The position numbers and the translations under genes are program-made. From Streptomyces sp. Ag109_O5-1 (GTDB lineage Bacteria > Actinomycetota > Actinomycetes > Streptomycetales > Streptomycetaceae): DNA of 64,000 bases. Under the pieces are notes generated by a model. It saw nothing but the letters and a program-made list of their open reading frames with translations. It was not told the DNA's origin and made no database searches. Below are positions 51,919 through 60,200 of this stretch, piece after piece; the stretch's first letter is position 1; each line of letters opens with the position of its first letter. Location: assembly GCF_003814875.1 (NCBI RefSeq), contig NZ_RKQF01000001.1, positions 5,766,001 through 5,830,000 on the forward strand. Direction: 5' to 3'.

Positions 51919-53052
51919 GTGTCGGCCATCAGCCAGCGGGTACACCTGGTGCTGCTCACCGCCTGGACCGTCCTCTGGTTCGCCGTGGTCCAGCCGCACG
52001 GAGGGTTCTCCTGGCACTATCTGCGTTTCGGTGGTCAGTTGCTCTACTCGGGCTCGGGCAGGGCGGACGGCGGCCTGAATCTGTACGCCCACCACCCCGA
52101 GCTCCAGATGGGGCCCGTCAGCTTCCTGACGGCGGGGCTGTTCAACCCTTTTCCCGAGCCCGTCGGGCAGTTCCTGGCCGCCGCTGTGATGTCGCTGCTG
52201 GGGCTGCTGATCCTGGTGGTGGTCGGACGCAGCGCCGCCTGGCATCTGCTGGGCACGGGCACCAACCACCAGCGGCTGCGGCAGCGGGTGCTGGTCGCGG
52301 GCCTGGCCTTCATCCCGATGTGGATCGAGGTCGCCGTCCGCTTCGGCCACCTCGACGACGTACTGGCACTCTTCTTCACAGCCCTTGCCGTACGCGCTCT
52401 CACCCTCGGCAACCCCGCCGCCACGGGCGTCTTCCTGGCCCTCGCCATGGATTCCAAACCGACCGCGCTGGCCTTCCTGCCGCTGCTGCTCGCACTGCCG
52501 AGGGGACAGTGGCTGCGCGCGGGGCTGTGGTGCACGGCTCTGGTCGCGCTCGCCTGGCTGCCGTTCCTCCTCAGTGACCCGCAGTCGTTGACCGCGGCCC
52601 GGTTCACCATCCCCAACCAGCCCGCGTCGGCGCTGCACTGGCTCGGCGTGGACGATCCACGAACCCCTCCCTGGGACCGGCCCGCACAGGCCGCGATGGG
52701 GCTGGCGCTGGGCTGCCTCGCGGTCTGGCGAGGCCGCTGGCCCGCCGTCGTCCTGCTCGGCGCCAACGCCCGCATCGCCCTGGACCCCAGCGTCTACACC
52801 TACTACACCGCCTCCGTCCTGCTGGGCACACTGCTGTGGGATGTGATCGGACAGCGGGCCCTGGTGCCCTGGTGGAGCTGGATCGGCCTGACCACCCTGT
52901 ACGGCGCGGTCTTCGCCGTTCCCGGTGACGCGGCCCGCGGGCTGATCCGCCTGGCCTTCGTCATCGTCTCCACCGCATATGTGCTGTTCTGGCCGGTACG
53001 GGATCGGCGTCGGCGGGCCACCCGCGCACCCGCCCCGGCGATCGTGAACTGA
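51919..53052 (+). CDS. Polytopic membrane protein, GT-C glycosyltransferase-like (GT87/DUF2029-type)
   Basis: This 377-aa protein has about ten membrane helices. Features of polyprenol-dependent mannosyl/arabinosyl transferases include an acidic pair in a periplasmic loop (RFGHLDDVLALFFTALAVRAL) and FLALAMDSKPTALAFLPLLLALP. The donor and acceptor are unknown. The start GTG at 51919 has GGAAGTGAG upstream. It is divergent from the Ig-like secreted protein. Confidence 0.7.
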   Translation: MSAISQRVHLVLLTAWTVLWFAVVQPHGGFSWHYLRFGGQLLYSGSGRADGGLNLYAHHPELQMGPVSFLTAGLFNPFPEPVGQFLAAAVMSLLGLLILVVVGRSAAWHLLGTGTNHQRLRQRVLVAGLAFIPMWIEVAVRFGHLDDVLALFFTALAVRALTLGNPAATGVFLALAMDSKPTALAFLPLLLALPRGQWLRAGLWCTALVALAWLPFLLSDPQSLTAARFTIPNQPASALHWLGVDDPRTPPWDRPAQAAMGLALGCLAVWRGRWPAVVLLGANARIALDPSVYTYYTASVLLGTLLWDVIGQRALVPWWSWIGLTTLYGAVFAVPGDAARGLIRLAFVIVSTAYVLFWPVRDRRRRATRAPAPAIVN

Positions 53053-53135
53053 CGGCCCTGGCAGGCCGCGGTCACTGTCACAGCGGCGGCCGCAAGCCCT
53101 CCGGCGATCCGCGTTCCGATCGTGGCGGTCCTCCT

Positions 53136-54056
53136 TCAGTCCTCCGTGACGCGGATGATCGTCTTGCCCGGGGTTCGCGGGCCGGGGCCGAACGCCGCGG
53201 GGGCTTCGGCGAGCGGCCGCACGGCACCGACGGCCGGCTTGAGCCGGCCGTCCCTCAGCCGGGCGGCCAGGTCGGCGAGGCGGGCGCGGTCGGGTTCGAC
53301 GACGAAGAAGACCGCGCGCCCGTCCTTGGGCCGGACCCTGGGCGGCATGACGATGGTGACGAGCGTGCCACCGGCCCGGACCAGCGTCGCCGAGCGGTCG
53401 AGGATGTCGCCACCGATCACGTCGAGGACGACGTCGGCCTCGCCGGCGTCCTCCAGCTTCTCGGTCTCCAGGTCCAGGAAGGTGTCGACGCCCAGGGCGA
53501 GTACCCGCTCCCGGTCGGCGGTCCGGCCGGTGCCGGTCACCTGGGCGCCGGCCTCACGGGCGAGTTGCACGGCGATCGAGCCGACGCTCCCCGCGGCCCC
53601 GTGGACGAGGACGGTCTGGCCGGTGGCCAGTCGGCCGTGGTCGAAGAGGGCCTGCCAGGCGGTCAGGCCGGAGATCGGCAGAGCGGCGGCCGTGGTGTGA
53701 TCGATGTCCGCGGGCAGCGGTGCGAGGTTGCGGGCCTCCACCGCGGTGTACTCGGCGAGCGATCCGTCGCGGGTCCAGTCGGTCAGGCCGAACACCCGCT
53801 GACCGAGGCTCAGGCCGGTGGTGCCGTACCCCAACCCCACCACGACACCCGACAGTTCGTGGCCCGGCACGCTCGGCGTCCGATCGCGGCCGGCGCGGTC
53901 GGTCCAGGTGCCCGGCCAGTCCAGCTCGCCAGGGGTGAAGCCCGCGGCGTGCACCCTCACGATGACGTCGTTCTCGGCCGCGTGGGGGTAGGGCAGGTCC
54001 GTCAGGGACAGCCCTGCCGGACCGGCGTCACGGTCTCGAACGGTGATGGCTTTCAT
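53136..54056 (-). CDS. NADP-dependent quinone reductase-like medium-chain dehydrogenase (zinc-free)
   Basis: This 306-aa MDR-family oxidoreductase has the GroES-like domain VHAAGFTPGELDWPGTW and VPGHELSGVVVGLGYG, then the NADPH motif VLVHGAAGSVGSIAVQLAREAGAQVTGTGR, and the end GPGPRTPGKTIIRV. The structural zinc cysteines are absent, as in quinone oxidoreductases (QOR/zeta-crystallin). The ATG at 54056 has AAGGA upstream. It reduces quinones or enones in relatives. No operon partner is seen. Confidence 0.9.
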   Translation of the reverse strand: MKAITVRDRDAGPAGLSLTDLPYPHAAENDVIVRVHAAGFTPGELDWPGTWTDRAGRDRTPSVPGHELSGVVVGLGYGTTGLSLGQRVFGLTDWTRDGSLAEYTAVEARNLAPLPADIDHTTAAALPISGLTAWQALFDHGRLATGQTVLVHGAAGSVGSIAVQLAREAGAQVTGTGRTADRERVLALGVDTFLDLETEKLEDAGEADVVLDVIGGDILDRSATLVRAGGTLVTIVMPPRVRPKDGRAVFFVVEPDRARLADLAARLRDGRLKPAVGAVRPLAEAPAAFGPGPRTPGKTIIRVTED

Positions 54057-54369
54057 AGGTGTCCGTTCCTTACGAGGGCGGACGACCGGAGCGGACTGCC
54101 CGTCCGGCCCCGGGCCCGTCGCCCATGCGGATCGCGGCCTCCGCCGGCTCGCGCAGCCAGCGTAGCCATCCGGACCCGGGGCTCGGTGTTCCCGCGCCTG
54201 CCACGCCGGGACCTGCGGAGATCCGGCGGTGTGTGAGCTGATCCGGGACATGAAAGGGGCACCGAGACTTCCGGGATCACGCAGTGCGTGACCGTTGGCG
54301 CGATGTCACCCTTGCGCATGCGGCACACGGAGCGTGGCCGTCGGGGGATCGCGGAGGCGGGCGAGCGCA
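54057..54369. other. Divergent spacer upstream of the OB-fold/flotillin operon
   Basis: No gene is visible in these 313 bp. The notable element is a perfect 15-bp palindrome TCACGCA-G-TGCGTGA (54277-54291), about 80 bp before the first operon gene. Its GTG start has GGAGG 12 nt upstream. Confidence 0.55.
54277..54291. promoter_or_regulatory. Palindrome upstream of the flotillin operon
   Basis: TCACGCA and TGCGTGA are perfect 7-bp arms around a single G. It is 79 bp upstream of the OB-fold gene and is a candidate operator. Confidence 0.5.
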
Positions 54370-55050
54370 GTGGGGGACTTTCTGGGGGCGGTCACGGCGT
54401 ATCCGACCGTGGTCTTCACCTTCGCCCTGGTCGTGGTGGCGGCCTACTGGCTGCTGGTGCTCCTGGGAGGCGCACATTTTCCCGTGGCACGCGCGGGACA
54501 TCACGGCCATGGAGCCGGCGCAGGACATCACGGGCACGGACATGGGCACGGGCACGGGCACGGCGGGGGACGCCATGGCCACGGGGGGTTGCAGCGGGTG
54601 CTGGGCCTCGGCGGGGTGCCGATCACCGTGGCGGTGTCGCTCGTGGTCGCCTTCGCCTGGTTCAGCGCGCTGACCGGCCGGGTGCTGCTCGGCAGTGGGG
54701 ATCACGGGGCCCTGCTGCCGGCCGCCCTGGTCGGCGGGTGGGCGGGCGCCCGCCTGCTGGCGTGGCCACTGCGACGGCTGACGCCCGCCCCCGTCCCGCC
54801 TCCGTCCCGCCGCGACTTCGTCGGCCTCGGCTGCGTGATCCGCACCGGACGCGTCGGCCCCGACTTCGGGCAGGCCGAGGTGCACGCCGTCGACGGATCC
54901 TCCGCGACCGTGCAGGTCCGGCAGAGCCTCGACGACGCGGCCGGACCGGACGGCGCGGCACTGCGCGCCGGGTCGTCGGCGCTCATCTACGACTACGACG
55001 CCGAGGGCGAGTTCTTCTGGGTCATGCCCGCCCCGCCGGCCACCGGCTGA
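54370..55050 (+). CDS. YqiJ-like OB-fold membrane protein
   Basis: This 226-aa protein has membrane helices near residues 8-30, 78-95 and 105-125, separated by a His/Gly-rich loop (repeated HGHGHG, about 38-62). A soluble OB-fold tail follows (FVGLGCVIRTGRVGPDFGQAEVHAVDGSSATVQVRQSLDDAAG to LIYDYDAEGEFFWVMP). This is the NfeD/YqiJ arrangement, which pairs with flotillin/SPFH proteins in other bacteria, as it does here with the next gene 81 bp downstream. The His-rich loop could bind metal. It probably scaffolds the flotillin in the membrane. Confidence 0.8.
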   Translation: MGDFLGAVTAYPTVVFTFALVVVAAYWLLVLLGGAHFPVARAGHHGHGAGAGHHGHGHGHGHGHGGGRHGHGGLQRVLGLGGVPITVAVSLVVAFAWFSALTGRVLLGSGDHGALLPAALVGGWAGARLLAWPLRRLTPAPVPPPSRRDFVGLGCVIRTGRVGPDFGQAEVHAVDGSSATVQVRQSLDDAAGPDGAALRAGSSALIYDYDAEGEFFWVMPAPPATG

Positions 55051-55131
55051 CGCAGCCGGCCCCCGTCGTTCGTTTCACCCACTCATCCACTCATCCACTC
55101 ATCCGCGGCAAGGCCGTCCAAGGGATCCGCC

Positions 55132-57144
55132 ATGTCTGTCGTCACCATCGGAATCGGTGTGCTCGTCGCCGTCCTGCTGCTCATCGGCCTGGGCACGCTG
55201 CTGCTCTTCGGCCGGCTGTTCCGCAAGGTGGTCCAGGGCGAGGCCCTGATCGTCTCCCGGCCCAAGAGCGTCGACGTCACCTTCACCGGGGCCCTGGTCC
55301 TGCCCATGCTGCACCGCGCGGAGGTCATGGACATCTCGGTGAAGACCATCGAGATCGTCCGCACCGGCCGCGAGGGCATGATCTGCAAGGACAACATCCG
55401 CGCCGACATCCAGATCACGTTCTTCGTCCGGGTCAACAAGACGGTCGAGGACGTCATCAAGGTGGCCCAGGCCATCGGGACCGAGCGGGCCAGCCACCAG
55501 GAGACCCTGCAGAACCTGTTCAGCGCGAAGTTCGCCGAGGCGCTGCGGACGGTCGGCAAGCAGCTCGACTTCGCCGACCTCTACACCAAGCGCGAGGAGT
55601 TCAGGGACCGGATCGTCGCGGCCATCGGCACCGATCTGAACGGCTACCACCTGGAGGACGCGGCGATCGACCATCTGGAGCAGACCCCGCTGGAGCAGCT
55701 CGACTCCTCCAACATCCTGGACGCCCAGGGCATCCGGAAGATCACCGAGCTCACCGCGCTGGAGCACATCCGCACCAACGACTTCCAGCGCAACGAGGAG
55801 ATGGAGATCACCCGCCAGAACGTGGACGCGCGCGAGGCCGTCCTGGAGCTGGAACGGCGGCGCGCGGAGGCGGAGATCCGGCAGCGCAAGGGCATCGAGA
55901 CCCTGCGGGCCCAGGAGGAGGCGGCCACCGCGCAGGTCCAGGAGGAGGAGCGGCTCAAGGCGCACAGCGCGCTGCTGCGGACCGAGGAACTCCTCGGCGT
56001 CCAGCGGGAGAACCAGCAGCGGGAGATCGCGGTCGCCGAGAAGAACCGGGAGCGGGTCCTCGCGGTGGAGGGCGAGCGCATCGAGAAGGACCGGCTGCTG
56101 GAGGTCGTCAACCGGGAGCGGGAGGTGGAGCTCGCCCGGGCGGAGAAGGAGAAGCAGGTCGAGGTCGAGCGCCGGGGCGTGGCCGACGTGGTGCGCGAGC
56201 GGGTCGCGGTGGAGCGCACGGTCGCGGAGCAGGAGGAGGAGATCAAGCGGGTCCGGGTGGTCCAGGAGGCCGAGCGCACCCGGCAGACGGTCATCATCGC
56301 CGCAGAGGCGGAGGCGCAGGAACAGCTCGTCAAGGACATCAAGGCGGCCGAGGCCGCCGAGCAGGCCGCGCACCTGCGGGCCAAGGAGCAGCTGGTGCTG
56401 GCCGAGGCCGGGCAGAAGAGCGCGGAGCTGGAGGCCGCCGCCAAGGTGCGCCGGGCGGAGGGCGAGCGCGCCATGGCCGGAGCGGCCGGTCTGGCCCAGG
56501 CCGAGGTGGCGGAGCGCCAGGCCATGGCCGAGGCGGCCGGTGTACGGGCCCGGCTGGAGGGCGAGGCGGCCGGCCTGAAGGAGAAGGCGGACGCCATCGA
56601 GAAGGTCGGGCTGGCCGAGGCCGCCGTGGCCGAGAGCAAGGCGAACGCGGAGGCGGCGGGCATCCGGGAACGGCTGCTGGGCGAGGCCGCCGGTCTGAAG
56701 GAGAAGGCCGCGGCGATGGCCGCGCTGGACGAGGTGTCCCGGGCGCACGAGGAGTTCCGGCTGCGGCTGGCCGCCGACAAGGAGGTCCGGATGGCCGCGC
56801 TGGAGGTCCAGCGGACGGTGGCCGAGGCCCAGGCGGCGGTGCTGGCCGCCGGACTGGAGAGCGCGGACATCGACATCGTGGGCGGCGACAGCGTGTTCCT
56901 GGAGCGGCTGGTCGGCGCGGTGTCCTTCGGCAAGTCGATCGACGGCGCGGTACAGGGCTCGGAGACGGTACAGGCCCTCGGCGCGGAGTGGCTCAGCGGA
57001 GAGAAGAGCTTCAGCGCCGACGCGACGGAGGTACTGCGCGGCTTCGCAGCGGGCGGCCCGTGGAACCTGGCCCTGCTGCTGAAGCTGCTCGGCGACCAGC
57101 AGACCGCAGACCCCGTACAGCTGGCCAACGGCACTTCCAAGTAG
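55132..57144 (+). CDS. Flotillin (SPFH/band-7, YqiK-type)
   Basis: This 670-aa protein has an N-terminal membrane helix (5-27). The SPFH domain is about 30-200 (VVQGEALIVSRPKSVDVTFTG, EIVRTGREGMICKDNIRADIQITFFVRVNKT, FREVVG-like NLFSAKFAEALRTVGKQLDF). A very long charged alpha-helical stretch follows (about 225-580, rich in EAE/RAE), and a short hydrophobic-rich C-terminus. Flotillins form large oligomeric membrane platforms. It has AAGGGA before its ATG and is 81 bp after the YqiJ-like gene. A giant AAA+ ATPase gene follows 130 bp later, across a dispersed repeat. The helical region is longer than the classical YqiK tail would need. Confidence 0.92.
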   Translation: MSVVTIGIGVLVAVLLLIGLGTLLLFGRLFRKVVQGEALIVSRPKSVDVTFTGALVLPMLHRAEVMDISVKTIEIVRTGREGMICKDNIRADIQITFFVRVNKTVEDVIKVAQAIGTERASHQETLQNLFSAKFAEALRTVGKQLDFADLYTKREEFRDRIVAAIGTDLNGYHLEDAAIDHLEQTPLEQLDSSNILDAQGIRKITELTALEHIRTNDFQRNEEMEITRQNVDAREAVLELERRRAEAEIRQRKGIETLRAQEEAATAQVQEEERLKAHSALLRTEELLGVQRENQQREIAVAEKNRERVLAVEGERIEKDRLLEVVNREREVELARAEKEKQVEVERRGVADVVRERVAVERTVAEQEEEIKRVRVVQEAERTRQTVIIAAEAEAQEQLVKDIKAAEAAEQAAHLRAKEQLVLAEAGQKSAELEAAAKVRRAEGERAMAGAAGLAQAEVAERQAMAEAAGVRARLEGEAAGLKEKADAIEKVGLAEAAVAESKANAEAAGIRERLLGEAAGLKEKAAAMAALDEVSRAHEEFRLRLAADKEVRMAALEVQRTVAEAQAAVLAAGLESADIDIVGGDSVFLERLVGAVSFGKSIDGAVQGSETVQALGAEWLSGEKSFSADATEVLRGFAAGGPWNLALLLKLLGDQQTADPVQLANGTSK

Positions 57145-57256
57145 CACGACCACAACAGCGCCCCGCAAGGGGCGCTGGGGGTACCCCCGGCCGAAGGCTG
57201 GGGGAGGAACCGCGCGACCAGCCACAACGCCGCCGCAGCCGAAAGACGGCGGCAAG
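57145..57256. repeat. Nested dispersed intergenic repeats of Streptomyces type
   Basis: The stretch begins with AGCGCCCCGCAAGGGGCGCT, a short hairpin. GGGGGTACCCCCGGCCGAAG and CTGGGGGAG interrupt it, and GAACCGCGCGACCAGCCACA and CGCCGCAGCCG follow. The outer hairpin plus ACCGCGCGACCAGCC plus GCAGCC sequence is a dispersed element I know from many Streptomyces intergenic regions, and the inner GGGGGTACCCCC...GGGGG element is another. The inner one appears inserted into the outer one. Confidence 0.65.
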
Positions 57257-57274
57257 GGGGAACGGAAAACAGCC

Positions 57275-60200
57275 ATGGGCGTCGAGGACGGCACCTACCA
57301 GATCCTGCGGGCAAGGCTCGCCGACCGCGCTACGGAACTAGGCCGACGGGCCGCCGAGCTGAACTCCCGTCGGCAGCAGGCCTTCGGCTCACGCCCCCTG
57401 GAGCTGGTCGGCTCGGCCCGCCCCCGCACCGCCGGGGAAGGCACAGCCCGCGGCATCGTCGCCGTACGCCCCGACGTCCTCCTCCTGGGGACCTCTGCGC
57501 CCAGCCTCGACGCGGGGCTGCTGTCGCTGCACGCCCTGGACGGCTCGGCGCTGGGCCCGGAGCGGGTGCCCGGCCTGCTCGACGACGAGCGTTTCCGCCG
57601 TGACCTGGCCGAACTGCTGCGCTACTACCGCGACGCCCGCCTCGCCGACCTGGTGCACACGGCGTCGGGGCGGTTGCTCGCGGTGTTCCGCACCGGTGAG
57701 AACGACGGTGATCTCCGGGTCCTGAGCTGGCAGTTAGGGGCGGACCGGGTCGAGTACCTGGGCAACCACGGGGAACGCGACCTGCCGCAGCCGTCCGCCT
57801 CCGAGCTGCCGTGGCGGACGACGGGCCGCGAGGACCACACCGACGGGCGGATCCTGATCGAGGGCGGCGAGGGCGCGGTCTCGGTCGCCACCACCGGCGG
57901 CAGCCTCACCGTCCACGCCGTGCCCGGCGACCGGCCGCTGTTCCGGGAGCCGGTCGACGAGCCGCTGCAGAGTCTGGCGGACGCCACGGTCGGCTACGCG
58001 GTGACCGGCCCCCTGCTGCTCCTGCGGATCCGCCCCTACAACGAACCGGCCGACCGCTACCTGGTCGTCAACACCCGTACCGGCTCGGTGCGCCGCCAGG
58101 ACTCGCTCGGCCGCGGCGCCCGGCTGCTCCCCGCCGAGCAGGGCCTGATCTTCCCCGGCGGCTACGAGCTGGCGGACGGCAGCCACCGGACCTTCCGCAT
58201 CGACGGCGGCATCGACGGCGACAGCGGTACGACGGCCGGTGCGGGAGCCGTTACCGCCGCGGACGGCGGCCTGTACTTCGACGCCGTCCTCCCCGCCCCC
58301 AACGGCGAGGACCTCCTCTACGTCCTGCGCCGCCCCGGCCGCGCCCAGGTCCTGCTGCTGCCCTGGAACACCGTCCGCCGCGAGGCCGCGAGCGCCCTGC
58401 ACGCCGCCGCGCACACCCTCCTCCCCGACGGCACGCTCGTCCTGCTCAGAGCGGACCGCGAGCCGGTGCGCACCCATGAACTCCAGCTGTGGCAGACCCC
58501 TTTCCAGTCCGCCGAGTACGCCGCCGCCCAGGCGGTCGGCGACGGCCCGCTGGAACGGATCGGCAACGCCGACCTGGTGCACGGCATCGCCGAATGCCTC
58601 GACGTGGTCCGTACGGCGACGGCCGCCGCGCCGGAGAACCCGGCCGCGGCCGCCCCGGAGCTGATCCTCGACGTCTGCGCCAAGGCGGCGGACCGCCACT
58701 ACTGGCTCGCCGACACCGGCCTGCTCGAACCGCTCGCCGAACTGCGCGATGCCGCAGAGCAGTTGGTTGCCGAGCAGACCAGGATCCGGCAGCTCGCCGC
58801 CCGTGCGGCGCGCGAGCTGGACCGGGCGCGCGAGGAGGCCGCCGGGCTGATCCGCCGTTCCCACGGCGAACCGCCCGCCGACGCGGACGGCTGGACCGCG
58901 CTGCTCGCCGAACTCCGCCGGGCCCAGGGCCGTACCCGCACCCTGCGCGAACTGCCCCAGCTCGACCCGGCCGCGCTGGACCGCGTCGAGGCGGACCTGG
59001 CCGACGAGCTCACGGCCGCGACCGAGCGGGCTTTCGCGTTCTTCGCCGGTCCCGACGCCTTCGCCGCCCCCCTGGCCGCCGCCCTGCGCGCCGCCGAGGA
59101 CGCCGCCTCGGTGGCCACCGCCGCCGAGGCCGAGCGGCTCACCGATGGTCTCACCGAGCAGGCGGACGCCCTGGCCACCGTCACCGACCTGGTCACCGGC
59201 GCGGTCACCGCCGATCCGGGCGCTACGACGGCCGTACTGCTGGCCATCGGCGAGGTGCTGGCGGCGGTCAACCGGGCCCGTGCGGTCCTCGCGAACCGCC
59301 GCCGGGTCCTGCTGGACGCCGAACACCGCGCCGCCCACGCCGCCGAGTCGGCGCTGCTCGCCCAGGCGACGACCGCCGCCCTGGCCGCCGCCGGCTCCTC
59401 TGCCGCCTGCGACGACCAACTCGCCCGGCTGCTGCTGCGGTTGGACGCACTGGAGGCCCGTTTCGCCGAGGCCGAGGACCTCGCCGCCGACCTGGCGCTG
59501 CGCCGCGAGGAGATCCGGCAGGCGTTCGCCGCCCGGCGCCAGACCCTGCTGGACGAGGCCGCCGCCCGCGCCGACCGGGTGGCCGCCTCCGCGCTGCGGG
59601 CCCTGGAGGCATTGCGCCGCAGGCTCGCCGGGCTCGGGTCGGCGGCCGACATCCACGCCGCGCAGGCCGCCGACCCGATGGCGTCGTGGGTCCGTGCCGC
59701 CGCCGGGGAACTGCGCGGCCTCGACGACCAGGTGCGCGCCCAGGAGCTGGAGGACGGCCTGCTCGACGCCGTCCGCACCGCCCTGCGCGAGCTGCGCGAC
59801 CGGGCCGATCTGACCGAGGACGGCGGGGCCGCCGTACGGCTGGGCCGGCACCGGTTCGCCGTCCGCCGCGAGCCGGTGGAACTCACCCTGCAGCCGGACG
59901 GCGACGGGCTGGCCTTCGCCGTCACCGGCACCGGCTACCGCCGGCCCGCCCACCTCCCCGAGCTGCTGACCGGACGCGAGTTCTGGACGCAGCCCCTGGT
60001 CAGCGAGTCACCGGCGCTCTACCGCGCCGAGTACCTGGCCGCCGCGCTGCTGCCCACCGCCACCGCCGGCGAGCCGCTGCTCGACCAGGTCCGGCGCGCG
60101 GCCGAGAGCGCCTACGACGAGGGCTACGAGCGCGGCGTCCACGACCACGACGCCACCGTCATCCTCGGCGCGCTGCTCCGGCTGCGGGCCGGTGCCGGGC

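Noticed and set aside
57160..57210. Terminator between flotillin and the giant ATPase
   Set aside because: The hairpin belongs to a dispersed repeat and is not followed by T residues, so termination is unproven; annotated as a repeat instead.
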